From Kiloniellaceae bacterium (GTDB taxonomy: Bacteria > Pseudomonadota > Alphaproteobacteria > Kiloniellales > J153), in the NCBI GenBank assembly GCA_021776095.1, contig JAJFGO010000017.1:1-40028 (forward strand): DNA of 40,028 bases, given 5' to 3'. Below the pieces are notes generated by a model. The model saw only the letters and a list, made by a program, of their open reading frames with translations, searched no databases and had not been told where the DNA came from. Shown here piece by piece: positions 32,776 to 40,028 of the stretch. Each line of letters opens with the position of its first letter. Position 1 is the stretch's first letter. Position numbers and translations under genes: made by a program.

Positions 32776-33783
32776 CTAGAATCCTTCGGCGGTGAAAGGC
32801 CGCGCGAGCAGCCCGCGAATGGCGTCGTCGATATCGGCGCCGCGATTGAGAAGGGCATCGACCGCTTGGGTGATCGGCATCTCGACCTGGTGGCGACGCG
32901 CCAGCTCCATCGCGGCCGAGGCCGAGAACACGCCCTCGGCAACCGTGCGGCGCCCGGCCATGATCGCGCTCAGGTCTTGCCCTTCGCCCAGCGCGACTCC
33001 CAGGGTGTAATTGCGCGACAGCGTACTGGTGCAGGTCAGAACCAAATCGCCCAGGCCGCTCAGGCCCATGAGGGTTTCGCGGCGTGCGCCCAAGGCCGTG
33101 CCCAGGCGCATGATCTCCGCCAAGGCGCGGGTAATCAACGCGGCGCGCGCATTGTCGCCCAGGGCGCGCCCTGCCACGATGCCGCAAGCGATGGCTATGA
33201 CGTTCTTCAGCGCACCGCCCAATTGCGCGCCCAGCGGATCGCTCGAGAGATAGGGCCGGAAGCTGGCGCTGCCCAAGGCAGACACCAGTGCCTCGGCCAA
33301 GGCTTCGTCGCGCGCCGCCAGGGTGACCGCCGCCGGCAGGCCGCGCGCCACCTCGGCGGCGAAGGTCGGGCCGGACAGCACGGCGAAACCTTGTCCCGGC
33401 ATCACCTCCTCAAGCACCTCGCTCATCAAGGCGCCGCTGCCCTGCTCGATTCCCTTGGCGCAAATGACCAGGGGCGGGCACGCCGCGCTGCCGGGTATCG
33501 CGGCCGCCAGTTCGCCCGCGATCCATCGGATATGCTGGGCCGGCACCGTCAGCAATAGGGCATCGCACCCCGCCGCTTGAGCCAGGTCGTTGGTGCCGCG
33601 GATCGCCGGGTCGAGCGCCACCTCCGGCAGGTAATCCGGATTGGCGTGCTGGGCATTGACCCGCGCCGCCAGCGCCGGATCGCGCGCCCACAGCACGACA
33701 TCGCGCCCGGCGCGCCGGGCCGCCGTGGCCAGGGCGGTGCCCCAAGCGCCCGCACCGACCACGCCTATGCTTTGTGCGCTCAT
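32776..33783 (-). CDS. gpsA: Glycerol-3-phosphate dehydrogenase [NAD(P)+]
   Basis: This 335-residue enzyme reduces dihydroxyacetone phosphate to sn-glycerol-3-phosphate for phospholipid synthesis. The dinucleotide motif GVVGAGAWGTALA opens the protein. VICAKGIEQGSG, SGPTFAAEVARGLP, and the substrate-site LGGALKNVIAIACGI with its catalytic lysine follow, then LSGLGDLVLTCTS. Length is normal. Its ATG lies one base after the tsaD stop, so translation is coupled to tsaD. It is upstream of yciI. Confidence 0.97.
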   Translation of the reverse strand: MSAQSIGVVGAGAWGTALATAARRAGRDVVLWARDPALAARVNAQHANPDYLPEVALDPAIRGTNDLAQAAGCDALLLTVPAQHIRWIAGELAAAIPGSAACPPLVICAKGIEQGSGALMSEVLEEVMPGQGFAVLSGPTFAAEVARGLPAAVTLAARDEALAEALVSALGSASFRPYLSSDPLGAQLGGALKNVIAIACGIVAGRALGDNARAALITRALAEIMRLGTALGARRETLMGLSGLGDLVLTCTSTLSRNYTLGVALGEGQDLSAIMAGRRTVAEGVFSASAAMELARRHQVEMPITQAVDALLNRGADIDDAIRGLLARPFTAEGF

Positions 33784-33784
33784 C

Positions 33785-34846
33785 TCAAACCCTCTCGCTC
33801 GCCGCGGCGGCGGCCGTCGGACCCCTGACCTCTTGCAAGGGCCAGCGAGGCCGCGGCGCGAAATCGAGGGAATCGGTCAGGCCGAGTTGCAAGCGCTCCA
33901 GCCCGGCCCAGGCAATCATGGCGGCGTTGTCGGTGCAAAGACTTGGCGGCGGCGCGACCATAACCGTGCCGGCCGCCCGAGCGACATCGTCAAGGCGCGC
34001 GCGCAGCATGGCATTGGCGGCCACGCCGCCGGCCACCACGAAGGGCCCGGGCCGTCCGTAATCGTCTTGGAACAGCGCCAGGGCGCGGGCGCATCGATCG
34101 GCCAAGACGTCGGCGACGGCGGCCTGAAACGACGCCGCCATGTCTCGCTGGTCCGTTTCGCTTATCGGCTCGTCCAAGGCCGCGACCTTGTGGCGCACGG
34201 CGGTCTTGAGGCCGGAGAAGGAAAAATCCAACGTGTCCCGGCCGAGCATGGGCCGGGGCAAGGCGAAGCGCGCGCCGTCGCCGCCCTTGGCGGCGGTCTC
34301 GACCGCCGGACCACCGGGGTAGCCGAGGTTCAATAACTTGGCCGTCTTGTCGAAGCATTCGCCGACCGCGTCGTCGATGGTGGTGCCCAACTGCCGGTAG
34401 GCGCCGACCCCCTCGACCGCCACAAGCTGACAATGGCCGCCGGACACCAGCAGCAGCAGAAAGGGAAAATCCGCCTCGCCGCTCAAGCGCACGCTCAGGG
34501 CATGGCCTTCCAGATGATTGACCGCGATGAACGGCAGGCCGCGGGCCGCGGCGATGGCCTTGGCGGTCATCACCCCGACGAAGACCCCACCGATCAGCCC
34601 CGGGCCGGCGGTCGCCGCGATGCCGTTGAGTTCGTCAAAACCTAGGCCCGCCTGCGCCAAAGCGCCGCTAATCAAGCCGTCCAGGTGGTCGAGGTGACTG
34701 CGCGCCGCGATCTCCGGCACCACGCCGCCGTAGGGGCGATGCTCCTCCAGTTGCGAGAACACCAGATTGCTCAAAATCCGCCGCTCCCCGTCCACCACGG
34801 CGGCAGCTGTTTCGTCGCAGGAGGTTTCGATTCCCAGGACCTTCAT
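33785..34846 (-). CDS. tsaD: tRNA N6-adenosine threonylcarbamoyltransferase
   Basis: This 353-residue protein transfers threonylcarbamoyl to A37 of ANN-decoding tRNAs with TsaB and TsaE. Seen are [34 protein letters not shown], and the metal-binding histidines of [24 protein letters not shown] and [16 protein letters not shown] follow. The ATG at 34846 begins the conserved sequence; the frame stays open for a further kilobase antisense to hemC, and that extension is rejected. It is divergent from hemC with 103 bp between starts, the usual alphaproteobacterial layout, and coupled to gpsA downstream. Confidence 0.97.
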   Translation of the reverse strand: MKVLGIETSCDETAAAVVDGERRILSNLVFSQLEEHRPYGGVVPEIAARSHLDHLDGLISGALAQAGLGFDELNGIAATAGPGLIGGVFVGVMTAKAIAAARGLPFIAVNHLEGHALSVRLSGEADFPFLLLLVSGGHCQLVAVEGVGAYRQLGTTIDDAVGECFDKTAKLLNLGYPGGPAVETAAKGGDGARFALPRPMLGRDTLDFSFSGLKTAVRHKVAALDEPISETDQRDMAASFQAAVADVLADRCARALALFQDDYGRPGPFVVAGGVAANAMLRARLDDVARAAGTVMVAPPPSLCTDNAAMIAWAGLERLQLGLTDSLDFAPRPRWPLQEVRGPTAAAAASERV

Positions 34847-34949
34847 GGCGCCGGAGACTACCGGCTTGGACCGGACTTGACCACCGTCCTGCCGCCCGTT
34901 CCGATGCGGCCTTGCGCGGTTTTCAGACAGCCCGTAAAGCTTGCCAATC

Positions 34950-35900
34950 ATGACCGCGCAAACGCCATTCCGCCTCGGCACCCGGGGCAGCCCGCTCGCT
35001 CTCGCGCAGGCGCATGAGGTGCGACAACGCCTGGCCGCCGCGCACGGCGAACTCGCCGCCGAGGGCGCGGTCGAGATCGTGGTCATCAAGACCACCGGCG
35101 ACCGCATCCAGGACCGCACCTTGGCGGAGGCCGGCGGCAAGGGCCTGTTCACTAAGGAGATCGAGGAGGCCCTGCTGGACGGGCGCATCGACGCCGCGGT
35201 CCATTCCATGAAGGACGTGCCGACCTGGCTGCCCGACGGCCTGGGCATCGCCGCCATTCTGCCGCGCGAAGACCCGCGCGACGCCCTGTTCGCGGACCGC
35301 GGCGACAGCCTGGCCGCCTTGCCGGCCGGCGCGGTGGTCGGCACGGCGGCGTTGCGCCGCCAGGCCCAGGTTCTGCTGGCCCGTCCGGACCTCAAGGTCG
35401 TGCCCCTGCGCGGCAATGTGCAAACCCGCCTGCGTAAACTGGCGGAGAGGCAGGTCGATGCCACCTTATTGGCCATGGCCGGGCTGAAGCGCCTCGGGCT
35501 GGTGGACCAAGCCACCGCCATCCTATCCCCAGAGGAAATGCTACCGGCGGTCGCACAAGGCGCCATAGGGATCGAAATCCGTCTGGATGACGCCAACGCC
35601 CGGGGCACGATCGCAGCCCTGGACGATCCGGTGTCGGAACGCCGGGTCGCCGCGGAGCGCGCGTGCCTGGAAACCTTGGACGGATCGTGCCGGACGCCGA
35701 TCGCGGCCTTCGCCGAATGGGCCGGGGGGAACGACACGCTCAGTTTGCGCGCGCTGATCTGCCTGCCCGACGGGACCCAGGCGCATCGCGCCAGCGGCGC
35801 CGGGGCGCCAGGCGACGCGGACCGCCTGGGTCGCGATCTTGGCGAAGAACTGCGCGCTGCCGCCGGCCCAGCGTTCTTCGACATTCTGGCCACGCTTTAA
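34950..35900 (+). CDS. hemC: Hydroxymethylbilane synthase (porphobilinogen deaminase)
   Basis: This 316-residue enzyme polymerises four porphobilinogens into hydroxymethylbilane in heme synthesis. It begins [15 protein letters not shown], has the catalytic Asp region [13 protein letters not shown], the [11 protein letters not shown] loop, and [11 protein letters not shown] with the cysteine that carries the dipyrromethane cofactor. The ATG at 34950 is favoured over a TTG at 34941. It is followed 16 bp later by hemD. The pathway step immediately after it is therefore encoded next in the operon. Confidence 0.97.
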   Translation: MTAQTPFRLGTRGSPLALAQAHEVRQRLAAAHGELAAEGAVEIVVIKTTGDRIQDRTLAEAGGKGLFTKEIEEALLDGRIDAAVHSMKDVPTWLPDGLGIAAILPREDPRDALFADRGDSLAALPAGAVVGTAALRRQAQVLLARPDLKVVPLRGNVQTRLRKLAERQVDATLLAMAGLKRLGLVDQATAILSPEEMLPAVAQGAIGIEIRLDDANARGTIAALDDPVSERRVAAERACLETLDGSCRTPIAAFAEWAGGNDTLSLRALICLPDGTQAHRASGAGAPGDADRLGRDLGEELRAAAGPAFFDILATL

Positions 35901-35916
35901 GAGCAAGGGTCCGCGC

Positions 35917-38130
35917 GTGCGCATTCTCATCACCCGGCCGCGCGAGGACGCGGCGCCCTTTGCGGCGGCCCTGCGCACGCGCGGGCACACGCCGATCCTC
36001 GAGGCCATCATCGAGATCGTCCCGGCAACCGCGGCAGGCGCACCAATCGCCCTGGATGGGGTTCAAGCCGTTATCTTCACCAGCGCCAACGGCGTGCGCG
36101 CCTTCGCGAAGCTGAGCGACCGGCGCGATCTGCCGGTCTTCGCGGTCGGCGATTCCAGCGCGCGGGCCGCGCGCGAGGCCGGGTTCGCCAAGGTCGAAAG
36201 CGCGGCCGGCGACGTCGACGATTTGGCCCGTTTGGTCGCCGCCCGTCTGCAACCCGCCGACGGCGCCCTGTTCCATGGCGCGGCACGCAGCCTGGCGGGA
36301 GATCTGAAAGGCACCCTGGAAGGCGCCGGCTTCACCCTGCGCCGCGAGGTGCTTTACGAGACACGGACGGCAACGGACCTGTCGCCCACCACACGTACGG
36401 CCTTGTCCCACGGCGAAATTGACGCGGCGACATTTTTCTCTCCCCGAACGGGCCAAAGCTTTGTAGACTTGGTGCAAAAGGCGGACTTGGCTGGGGCGTG
36501 CGCGTCGGTCGACGCGGTATGCCTAAGCGCCGCGGTCGCCGAAAAACTAGACGTACTTCCTTGGCGGAGCATACGTATAGCGGCGCAGCCCAATCAGGAT
36601 GCGCTGCTTGAGTGTATCGATGGCATGGCCGCGCGAGACGAGGCCGGTGCCGTGGAGGGGACGATGCCTGCAGACGAGAAACCAGACCATAGCCCGGCCG
36701 CGAACACCGGCGGCAGTAAGCCGGAGCCGGCGAAAGAGGTTATTGTCAAGTTCGGCGGCATCCGGCCCATGGCGAGCAAATTGGGCGTCGCGGTCAGCAC
36801 GGTCCAAGGCTGGCGCGAGCGTGACTCGATCCCGTCCGCCCGTCATCATCAGATCTTGGCGGCGGCCAAGGCTCATTCTATCGATATCGACGCCGAAACC
36901 CTGGCCGCCAGCGACCGCGCGCCGGAGGGTGACAGCTCGGCCCAGCCGGAGGAGCCCGCCGCCATGGCAGAAAACGTCAAAGAAAACGCCGCCGAGGCCC
37001 CCGAACCGGCCAAATCGAGGCTGCCGACGAGACCGAGCGAACCGGCGAAGCTGAGCGACACGGCGGAACCGAGCGCGCCGGTGGCGCGTGGCGGCGGTTG
37101 GACCGGCCCGTTCCTGATTGCGGCGGTCGTTTTCGTCGCCGGTGCCGGCGGTGCCGTACTGACCCGCGAGGCTTGGATGCCCTATCTCGCCGCCACGCCG
37201 GGGGAGAGCCCCGAGGCGGCGCGGATCGAGGCCTTGGAAGACCTTTTAGCCGAGATGTCATCCAAACTGAACGCCGCCCCAGGCGCGGCGCAAATCACTG
37301 AACTTGAGGACAAGTTCGCGGCGCTTGCCGCCGCGTCGTCCGCGGCACCGGACGAGGGCGCGCTGGCGGCGGCTCGCGCCGAAATCGAAACCCTGCGCGG
37401 CGATTTGACCGCCATGAGCACGCGCCTGGACTCCCTGGGCGAGATCGCCCAGGCCGGCGCGGATACGGAACAACTGGGTGCCGCCCTGGGGAAAATCGAG
37501 GCCCGCAACGCCGAGCTATCGGCGCAAATGGCCACGGACATCGACGCCCTGCGGGCTGAGATCTCGACCTTGGCCACGCAGCGCACTGCGGCGCCCAGCG
37601 CCAGCGAGCCGGCCATGGCCCTGGCGATCCTGCGAATCCGCGATGCCCTGCGCGGCGCCGAACCCTTCGCGGACGCCCTGGGCACCGTCGAGACCCTGAC
37701 CGCCGGTGTTGAGGGTGAGGCCGGCAACGCCCTGCGCGCGGCCATCGCGCCCTTGCGGCCCTATGCCGCCCAGGGCGCGCCCAGTCTGGAGTCCCTGCAA
37801 GCGGCCTTTCCGGCGGTGGCGCGCGCCGCCATCGCCCAGGCCCACGGCGGCGAGGGGCAAGATCTTTGGGTGAAAACCGTGCGCAGCCTGTCCGCGCTGG
37901 TGTCGATACGCCCGCACGGCCCGGTCGAGGGCGACAGCACCGAGGCCATCGTGGCCCGGACCGAGGCGCTGCTCGAAGCCGGCGATCTGGCCTCGGCCGT
38001 GCGCGAACTCAACAGCCTGAACGCGCCGGCCATGGACGCCGTCGCCGAATGGCGCCAAAGGGCCGAAGCGCGGCTTGCGGCCCAATCGGCGCTCGATCGC
38101 TTGGGCGGCCTGCTCGCCGGCCAGGGATAA
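35917..38130 (+). CDS. hemD: Uroporphyrinogen-III synthase continuous with mitofilin-like membrane protein
   Basis: The frame is open for 737 codons. Residues 1-249 look like HemD, which closes hydroxymethylbilane to uroporphyrinogen III: ILITRPREDAAPFAAAL, VIFTSANGVRAF, a HGAARSLAGDL segment, and ATFFSPRTGQSFVDLV. Residues about 270-325 contain a helix-turn-helix-like unit (VIVKFGGIRPMASKLGVAVSTVQGWRERDSIPSA). After an Ala/Pro/Glu-rich linker there is one membrane helix at about 391-413, then coiled coil and a mitofilin/COG4223-like C-terminus. The start is a GTG at 35917. No stop separates the HemD and membrane parts, which are two genes in most relatives. A strong internal start at 36664 suggests the second part may also be made alone. 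Confidence 0.85.
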   Translation: MRILITRPREDAAPFAAALRTRGHTPILEAIIEIVPATAAGAPIALDGVQAVIFTSANGVRAFAKLSDRRDLPVFAVGDSSARAAREAGFAKVESAAGDVDDLARLVAARLQPADGALFHGAARSLAGDLKGTLEGAGFTLRREVLYETRTATDLSPTTRTALSHGEIDAATFFSPRTGQSFVDLVQKADLAGACASVDAVCLSAAVAEKLDVLPWRSIRIAAQPNQDALLECIDGMAARDEAGAVEGTMPADEKPDHSPAANTGGSKPEPAKEVIVKFGGIRPMASKLGVAVSTVQGWRERDSIPSARHHQILAAAKAHSIDIDAETLAASDRAPEGDSSAQPEEPAAMAENVKENAAEAPEPAKSRLPTRPSEPAKLSDTAEPSAPVARGGGWTGPFLIAAVVFVAGAGGAVLTREAWMPYLAATPGESPEAARIEALEDLLAEMSSKLNAAPGAAQITELEDKFAALAAASSAAPDEGALAAARAEIETLRGDLTAMSTRLDSLGEIAQAGADTEQLGAALGKIEARNAELSAQMATDIDALRAEISTLATQRTAAPSASEPAMALAILRIRDALRGAEPFADALGTVETLTAGVEGEAGNALRAAIAPLRPYAAQGAPSLESLQAAFPAVARAAIAQAHGGEGQDLWVKTVRSLSALVSIRPHGPVEGDSTEAIVARTEALLEAGDLASAVRELNSLNAPAMDAVAEWRQRAEARLAAQSALDRLGGLLAGQG
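36654..36666 (+). promoter_or_regulatory. Internal ribosome binding site and ATG within the hemD frame
   Basis: GGAGGGG at 36654-36660 stands at ideal spacing before an in-frame ATG at 36664, exactly at the boundary between the HemD domain and the membrane protein. Starting here would give a 488-residue mitofilin-like protein (36664-38130) without HemD. This looks like a relic or active start of a formerly separate gene. Confidence 0.6.
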
Positions 38131-38141
38131 GGATAAAGCGC

Positions 38142-39551
38142 ATGATCCGCGTCCTCTGGTTCGCGTTCAAGCTCGCGGTTCTGGTTGCCGTCGCCTACTG
38201 GCTGGCCGAGCGCCCCGGTGAAGTGTCCATCGACTGGCTCGGCTATCGGATCGAAACCTCGGTCGGCATTCTTCTGGCCGCGGTCGTCTTACTGGTCGGC
38301 ATTTCGGCGCTGGTCTACCGGGCCTGGCGCTTTCTGCGCCGCTCGCCGCGCAACATTGGACAAAGCTATCAGGCGAGCCGTCGCAAACGCGGCTACAAGG
38401 CGCTGACCCAGGGCATGGTCGCGGTCGCGGCCGGCGAGGCGGACGAGGCCGCGCGCCACGCCCGGCGTGCCGACAACCTGCTGGATGAGCCGCCCCTGAC
38501 CATGTTGCTGTCGGCCCAGACCGCGCAACTGAACGGCGACGAAGCCGCGGCCAAGCGCTATTTCACCGCCATGCTGGCCAATCCCGAGACTCGCTTTCTG
38601 GGCCTGCGCGGCCTGCTGACCCAGGCCCTGCGCGAAGGCGACGAGCCGCAAGCCCTGGACTACGTGCGCCAAGCCCACGCCATGCGCCCGCGCACGCCCT
38701 GGGTCTTAACCTCGCTGTTCGATCTGAGCGAACGCTGCGGCGATTTGGCGGCCGCCGAACGCGCCCTCGAGTCGGCGGCCAAGGCCAAGGTTTTGCCCGC
38801 ACCGGAGGCCGGCCGCAAACGCGCGGTCATCGCCATGGAGCGCGCCCAAGAGGCGGCGCGCGCCGGCGATCACGCGGCCGCCGTGGCCCACGCCCGCACG
38901 GCCAACAAGCTGGCGCCGGACCTGGTGCCGGCCGCCGCCCTCCTGGCCGAGCAAATGATCGCCACCGGGCAGGACCGCAAGGCGGCCAAGGTCTTGGAAC
39001 GGGCCTGGAGCGCCGCGCCTCACCCGGATCTGGCCGCGCTTTACCTCACAACCCTGAAAAGTGATGACGGCTTGGAGCGCCTGAAACGCCTCGGCCAACT
39101 GACCGCCAAGCGCCCGGACGATGCGGAGAGCCACCTGGCCTTGGCGCGCGCCGCCCTGGAAGCCCGCCTGTGGGGCGAGGCCCGGCGCCACATCAAGGAC
39201 GCCGCCGGCCCGGACGGCCTGGACGGTACGCCGGGCGAGAGCGTCTGCCGCCTCATGGCCGAGCTCGAAGAACGGGAGAGCGGCGACAGCGCCGCCGCCC
39301 GGTCCTGGCTGGGCCGCGCCGCCGGGGCGCCCCGGGACCCGGCCTGGGTCTGCACAAATTGCGGCGCGGTTTCGGCCCAGTGGAGCGCGCGCTGCGGCGC
39401 CTGCGAGAGCTTCGATTCGATCGCCTGGCAACCGCCGCCGCGTGTCGTCCCGGCCCTAACCGCGGGTGGCGACGATGTGACGGCCGAGATCCAGGGCGAA
39501 CTCGAGGCCCTGCCCACCTCGCCCCAGGCCGCGCCCGTGACGACGCCATGA
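38142..39551 (+). CDS. HemY-like membrane protein with TPR region and C-terminal zinc ribbon
   Basis: This 469-residue protein has two N-terminal membrane helices (IRVLWFAFKLAVLVAVAYWLA, and VGILLAAVVLLVGISALVYRAW), the HemY_N arrangement. A long Ala-rich tetratricopeptide-type helical region covers about 80-390. Near residues 403-422 is a zinc ribbon, CTNCGAVSAQWSARCGACESF, with two CxxC pairs, as found in alphaproteobacterial HemY proteins and LapB. It follows the hemD/mitofilin frame by 11 bp, giving hemC-hemD-mitofilin-hemY. Despite the name it is not protoporphyrinogen oxidase; a scaffolding role in the inner membrane is likely. The start is the ATG at 38142 behind AAGGA. Confidence 0.9.
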   Translation: MIRVLWFAFKLAVLVAVAYWLAERPGEVSIDWLGYRIETSVGILLAAVVLLVGISALVYRAWRFLRRSPRNIGQSYQASRRKRGYKALTQGMVAVAAGEADEAARHARRADNLLDEPPLTMLLSAQTAQLNGDEAAAKRYFTAMLANPETRFLGLRGLLTQALREGDEPQALDYVRQAHAMRPRTPWVLTSLFDLSERCGDLAAAERALESAAKAKVLPAPEAGRKRAVIAMERAQEAARAGDHAAAVAHARTANKLAPDLVPAAALLAEQMIATGQDRKAAKVLERAWSAAPHPDLAALYLTTLKSDDGLERLKRLGQLTAKRPDDAESHLALARAALEARLWGEARRHIKDAAGPDGLDGTPGESVCRLMAELEERESGDSAAARSWLGRAAGAPRDPAWVCTNCGAVSAQWSARCGACESFDSIAWQPPPRVVPALTAGGDDVTAEIQGELEALPTSPQAAPVTTP

Positions 39552-39608
39552 GGCGCGCTTAGGCGTAGGCCAACCGCTATGGTGCTGTCGGACCCACCGG
39601 TGCGGCCC

Positions 39609-39675
39609 TCGACAAGCTCAGGCTGAAGGCGATCGTGGATGGCATACAGAAAAACCCTCATGCTGAGCCTGTCGA
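39609..39675. repeat. REP-like inverted repeat downstream of the hem operon
   Basis: TCGACAAGCTCAGGCTGA (39609-39626) and TCATGCTGAGCCTGTCGA (39658-39675) are inverted copies with three differences over 18 bp, separated by 31 bp. The core CTTCGACAAGCTCAGCATGA type sequence is a dispersed intergenic repeat in many bacterial genomes. It may end or stabilise the hem operon transcript. The rest of the 306-bp gap 39552-39857 has only a short tandem repeat and no gene. Confidence 0.65.
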
Positions 39676-39687
39676 AGCACGCACCAA

Positions 39688-39713
39688 GGCGGCCCTTGGC
39701 GGCCCTTGGCGGC
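39688..39713. repeat. Short tandem repeat of a 10-mer
   Basis: GGCGGCCCTT is present twice in a row (39688-39707) and is followed by a third partial copy (GGCGGC). It lies just after the REP-like repeat in the gap before the tRNA gene. Nothing suggests a function. Confidence 0.6.
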
Positions 39714-39857
39714 ACTGTCACGATTTGCGATGGCCCGGCCGTCAACGACCTAGCCCGTTGACGAAGACCGCGCCGCGCGATTAGGTTGCGGCGGTCGCGG
39801 GACGTTAACCGCCCGGCGCTAATCCCGCCGGCCAAGAACACCCGGAAACCGGGGAAT

Positions 39858-39933
39858 GCCGCCTTAGCTCAGTTGGTAGAGCATCGCATTCGTAATGCGG
39901 GGGTCGGGTGTTCGAGTCACCCAGGCGGCACCA
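39858..39933 (+). tRNA. tRNA-Thr (anticodon CGT)
   Basis: The 76-nt sequence folds as a standard cloverleaf. The acceptor stem is GCCGCCT with AGGCGGC, the D arm contains AGCTCAGTTGGTAGAGC, and the anticodon loop TTCGTAA gives CGT, reading ACG threonine codons. The T loop is TTCGAGT, and CCA is encoded at 39931-39933. The 95 bp after it to the window end hold nothing recognisable. Confidence 0.96.
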
Positions 39934-40028
39934 TTTTCCGACATCTCGGTGATACTAAGCGGACGCGATCGCCGGCATCGTCCGATGTCTGCTGTGTGCC
40001 GGGGTCGATTAATCCGCGCGCACCTGAG

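Noticed and set aside
33785-35893. Very long minus-strand frame covering tsaD and running antisense to hemC
   Set aside because: Only the part from 34846 onward matches TsaD; the upstream half is low-complexity antisense sequence of hemC.
1-40028. CRISPR arrays, prophage, transposase or integrase genes
   Set aside because: No regularly spaced repeats, phage structural genes or recombinase motifs were seen on either strand.

Overview
The window is very GC-rich, with dense, mostly operonic genes, encoded CCA on its one tRNA, and a tsaD-gpsA / hemC-hemD-mitofilin-HemY neighbourhood. This points to an alphaproteobacterium, most likely Rhodospirillales-like; that assignment is inference from gene content and order. 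The first base coincides with the first base of a 122-nt nested palindrome, so the left edge may be an assembly break at a repeated element.

Region 1 (1-9.1 kb): organic-acid and amino-acid catabolism. On the minus strand are an outer-membrane DUF1207 protein, a carboxymuconolactone-decarboxylase-like protein and a malate/L-lactate dehydrogenase family enzyme. Divergent from these is a four-gene plus-strand operon: ureohydrolase, cysteine-synthase-fold PLP enzyme, an IlvD/Edd dehydratase closely resembling L-arabinonate dehydratase, and an isopropylmalate/tartrate dehydrogenase family enzyme. A short-chain dehydrogenase and a GNAT acetyltransferase follow on the minus strand.

Region 2 (9.1-23.3 kb) is the most interesting part. 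A long minus-strand array runs tctC-tctB-tctA (solute importer), a GntR/FCD regulator, a ThDP enzyme of the 2-hydroxyacyl-CoA lyase/oxalyl-CoA decarboxylase family, formyl-CoA transferase (frc), a 10-formyl-THF hydrolase-like protein, formate-THF ligase (fhs), a gluconate-5-dehydrogenase-like SDR and denD. Divergent from tctC lies a pair resembling succinyl-CoA synthetase with altered signature motifs. Three near-identical 17-bp operators (TGGTATA-N3-TATACCA) lie upstream of gntR, tctC and the synthetase pair, which ties these units into one predicted regulon. My reading is that an imported hydroxy- or dicarboxylate is converted to a CoA thioester, cleaved to formyl-CoA, and its carbon passed to tetrahydrofolate. 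The substrate is unknown.

Region 3 (23.4-28.3 kb): a PNPOx-family flavoprotein divergent from a MocR/PdxR-type regulator with three AAGTGG elements between them, a DUF1203 protein, and acetyl-CoA synthetase with a terminator.

Region 4 (28.4-40 kb): a Rieske protein overlapping an EVE-domain gene, an MFS transporter with a possible 9-codon leader, two unrecognised exported proteins (one a lipoprotein), YciI, gpsA and tsaD. Divergent from tsaD are hemC, a hemD frame continuous with a mitofilin-like membrane protein, and a HemY-like TPR protein. A REP-like inverted repeat and tRNA-Thr(CGT) close the window.
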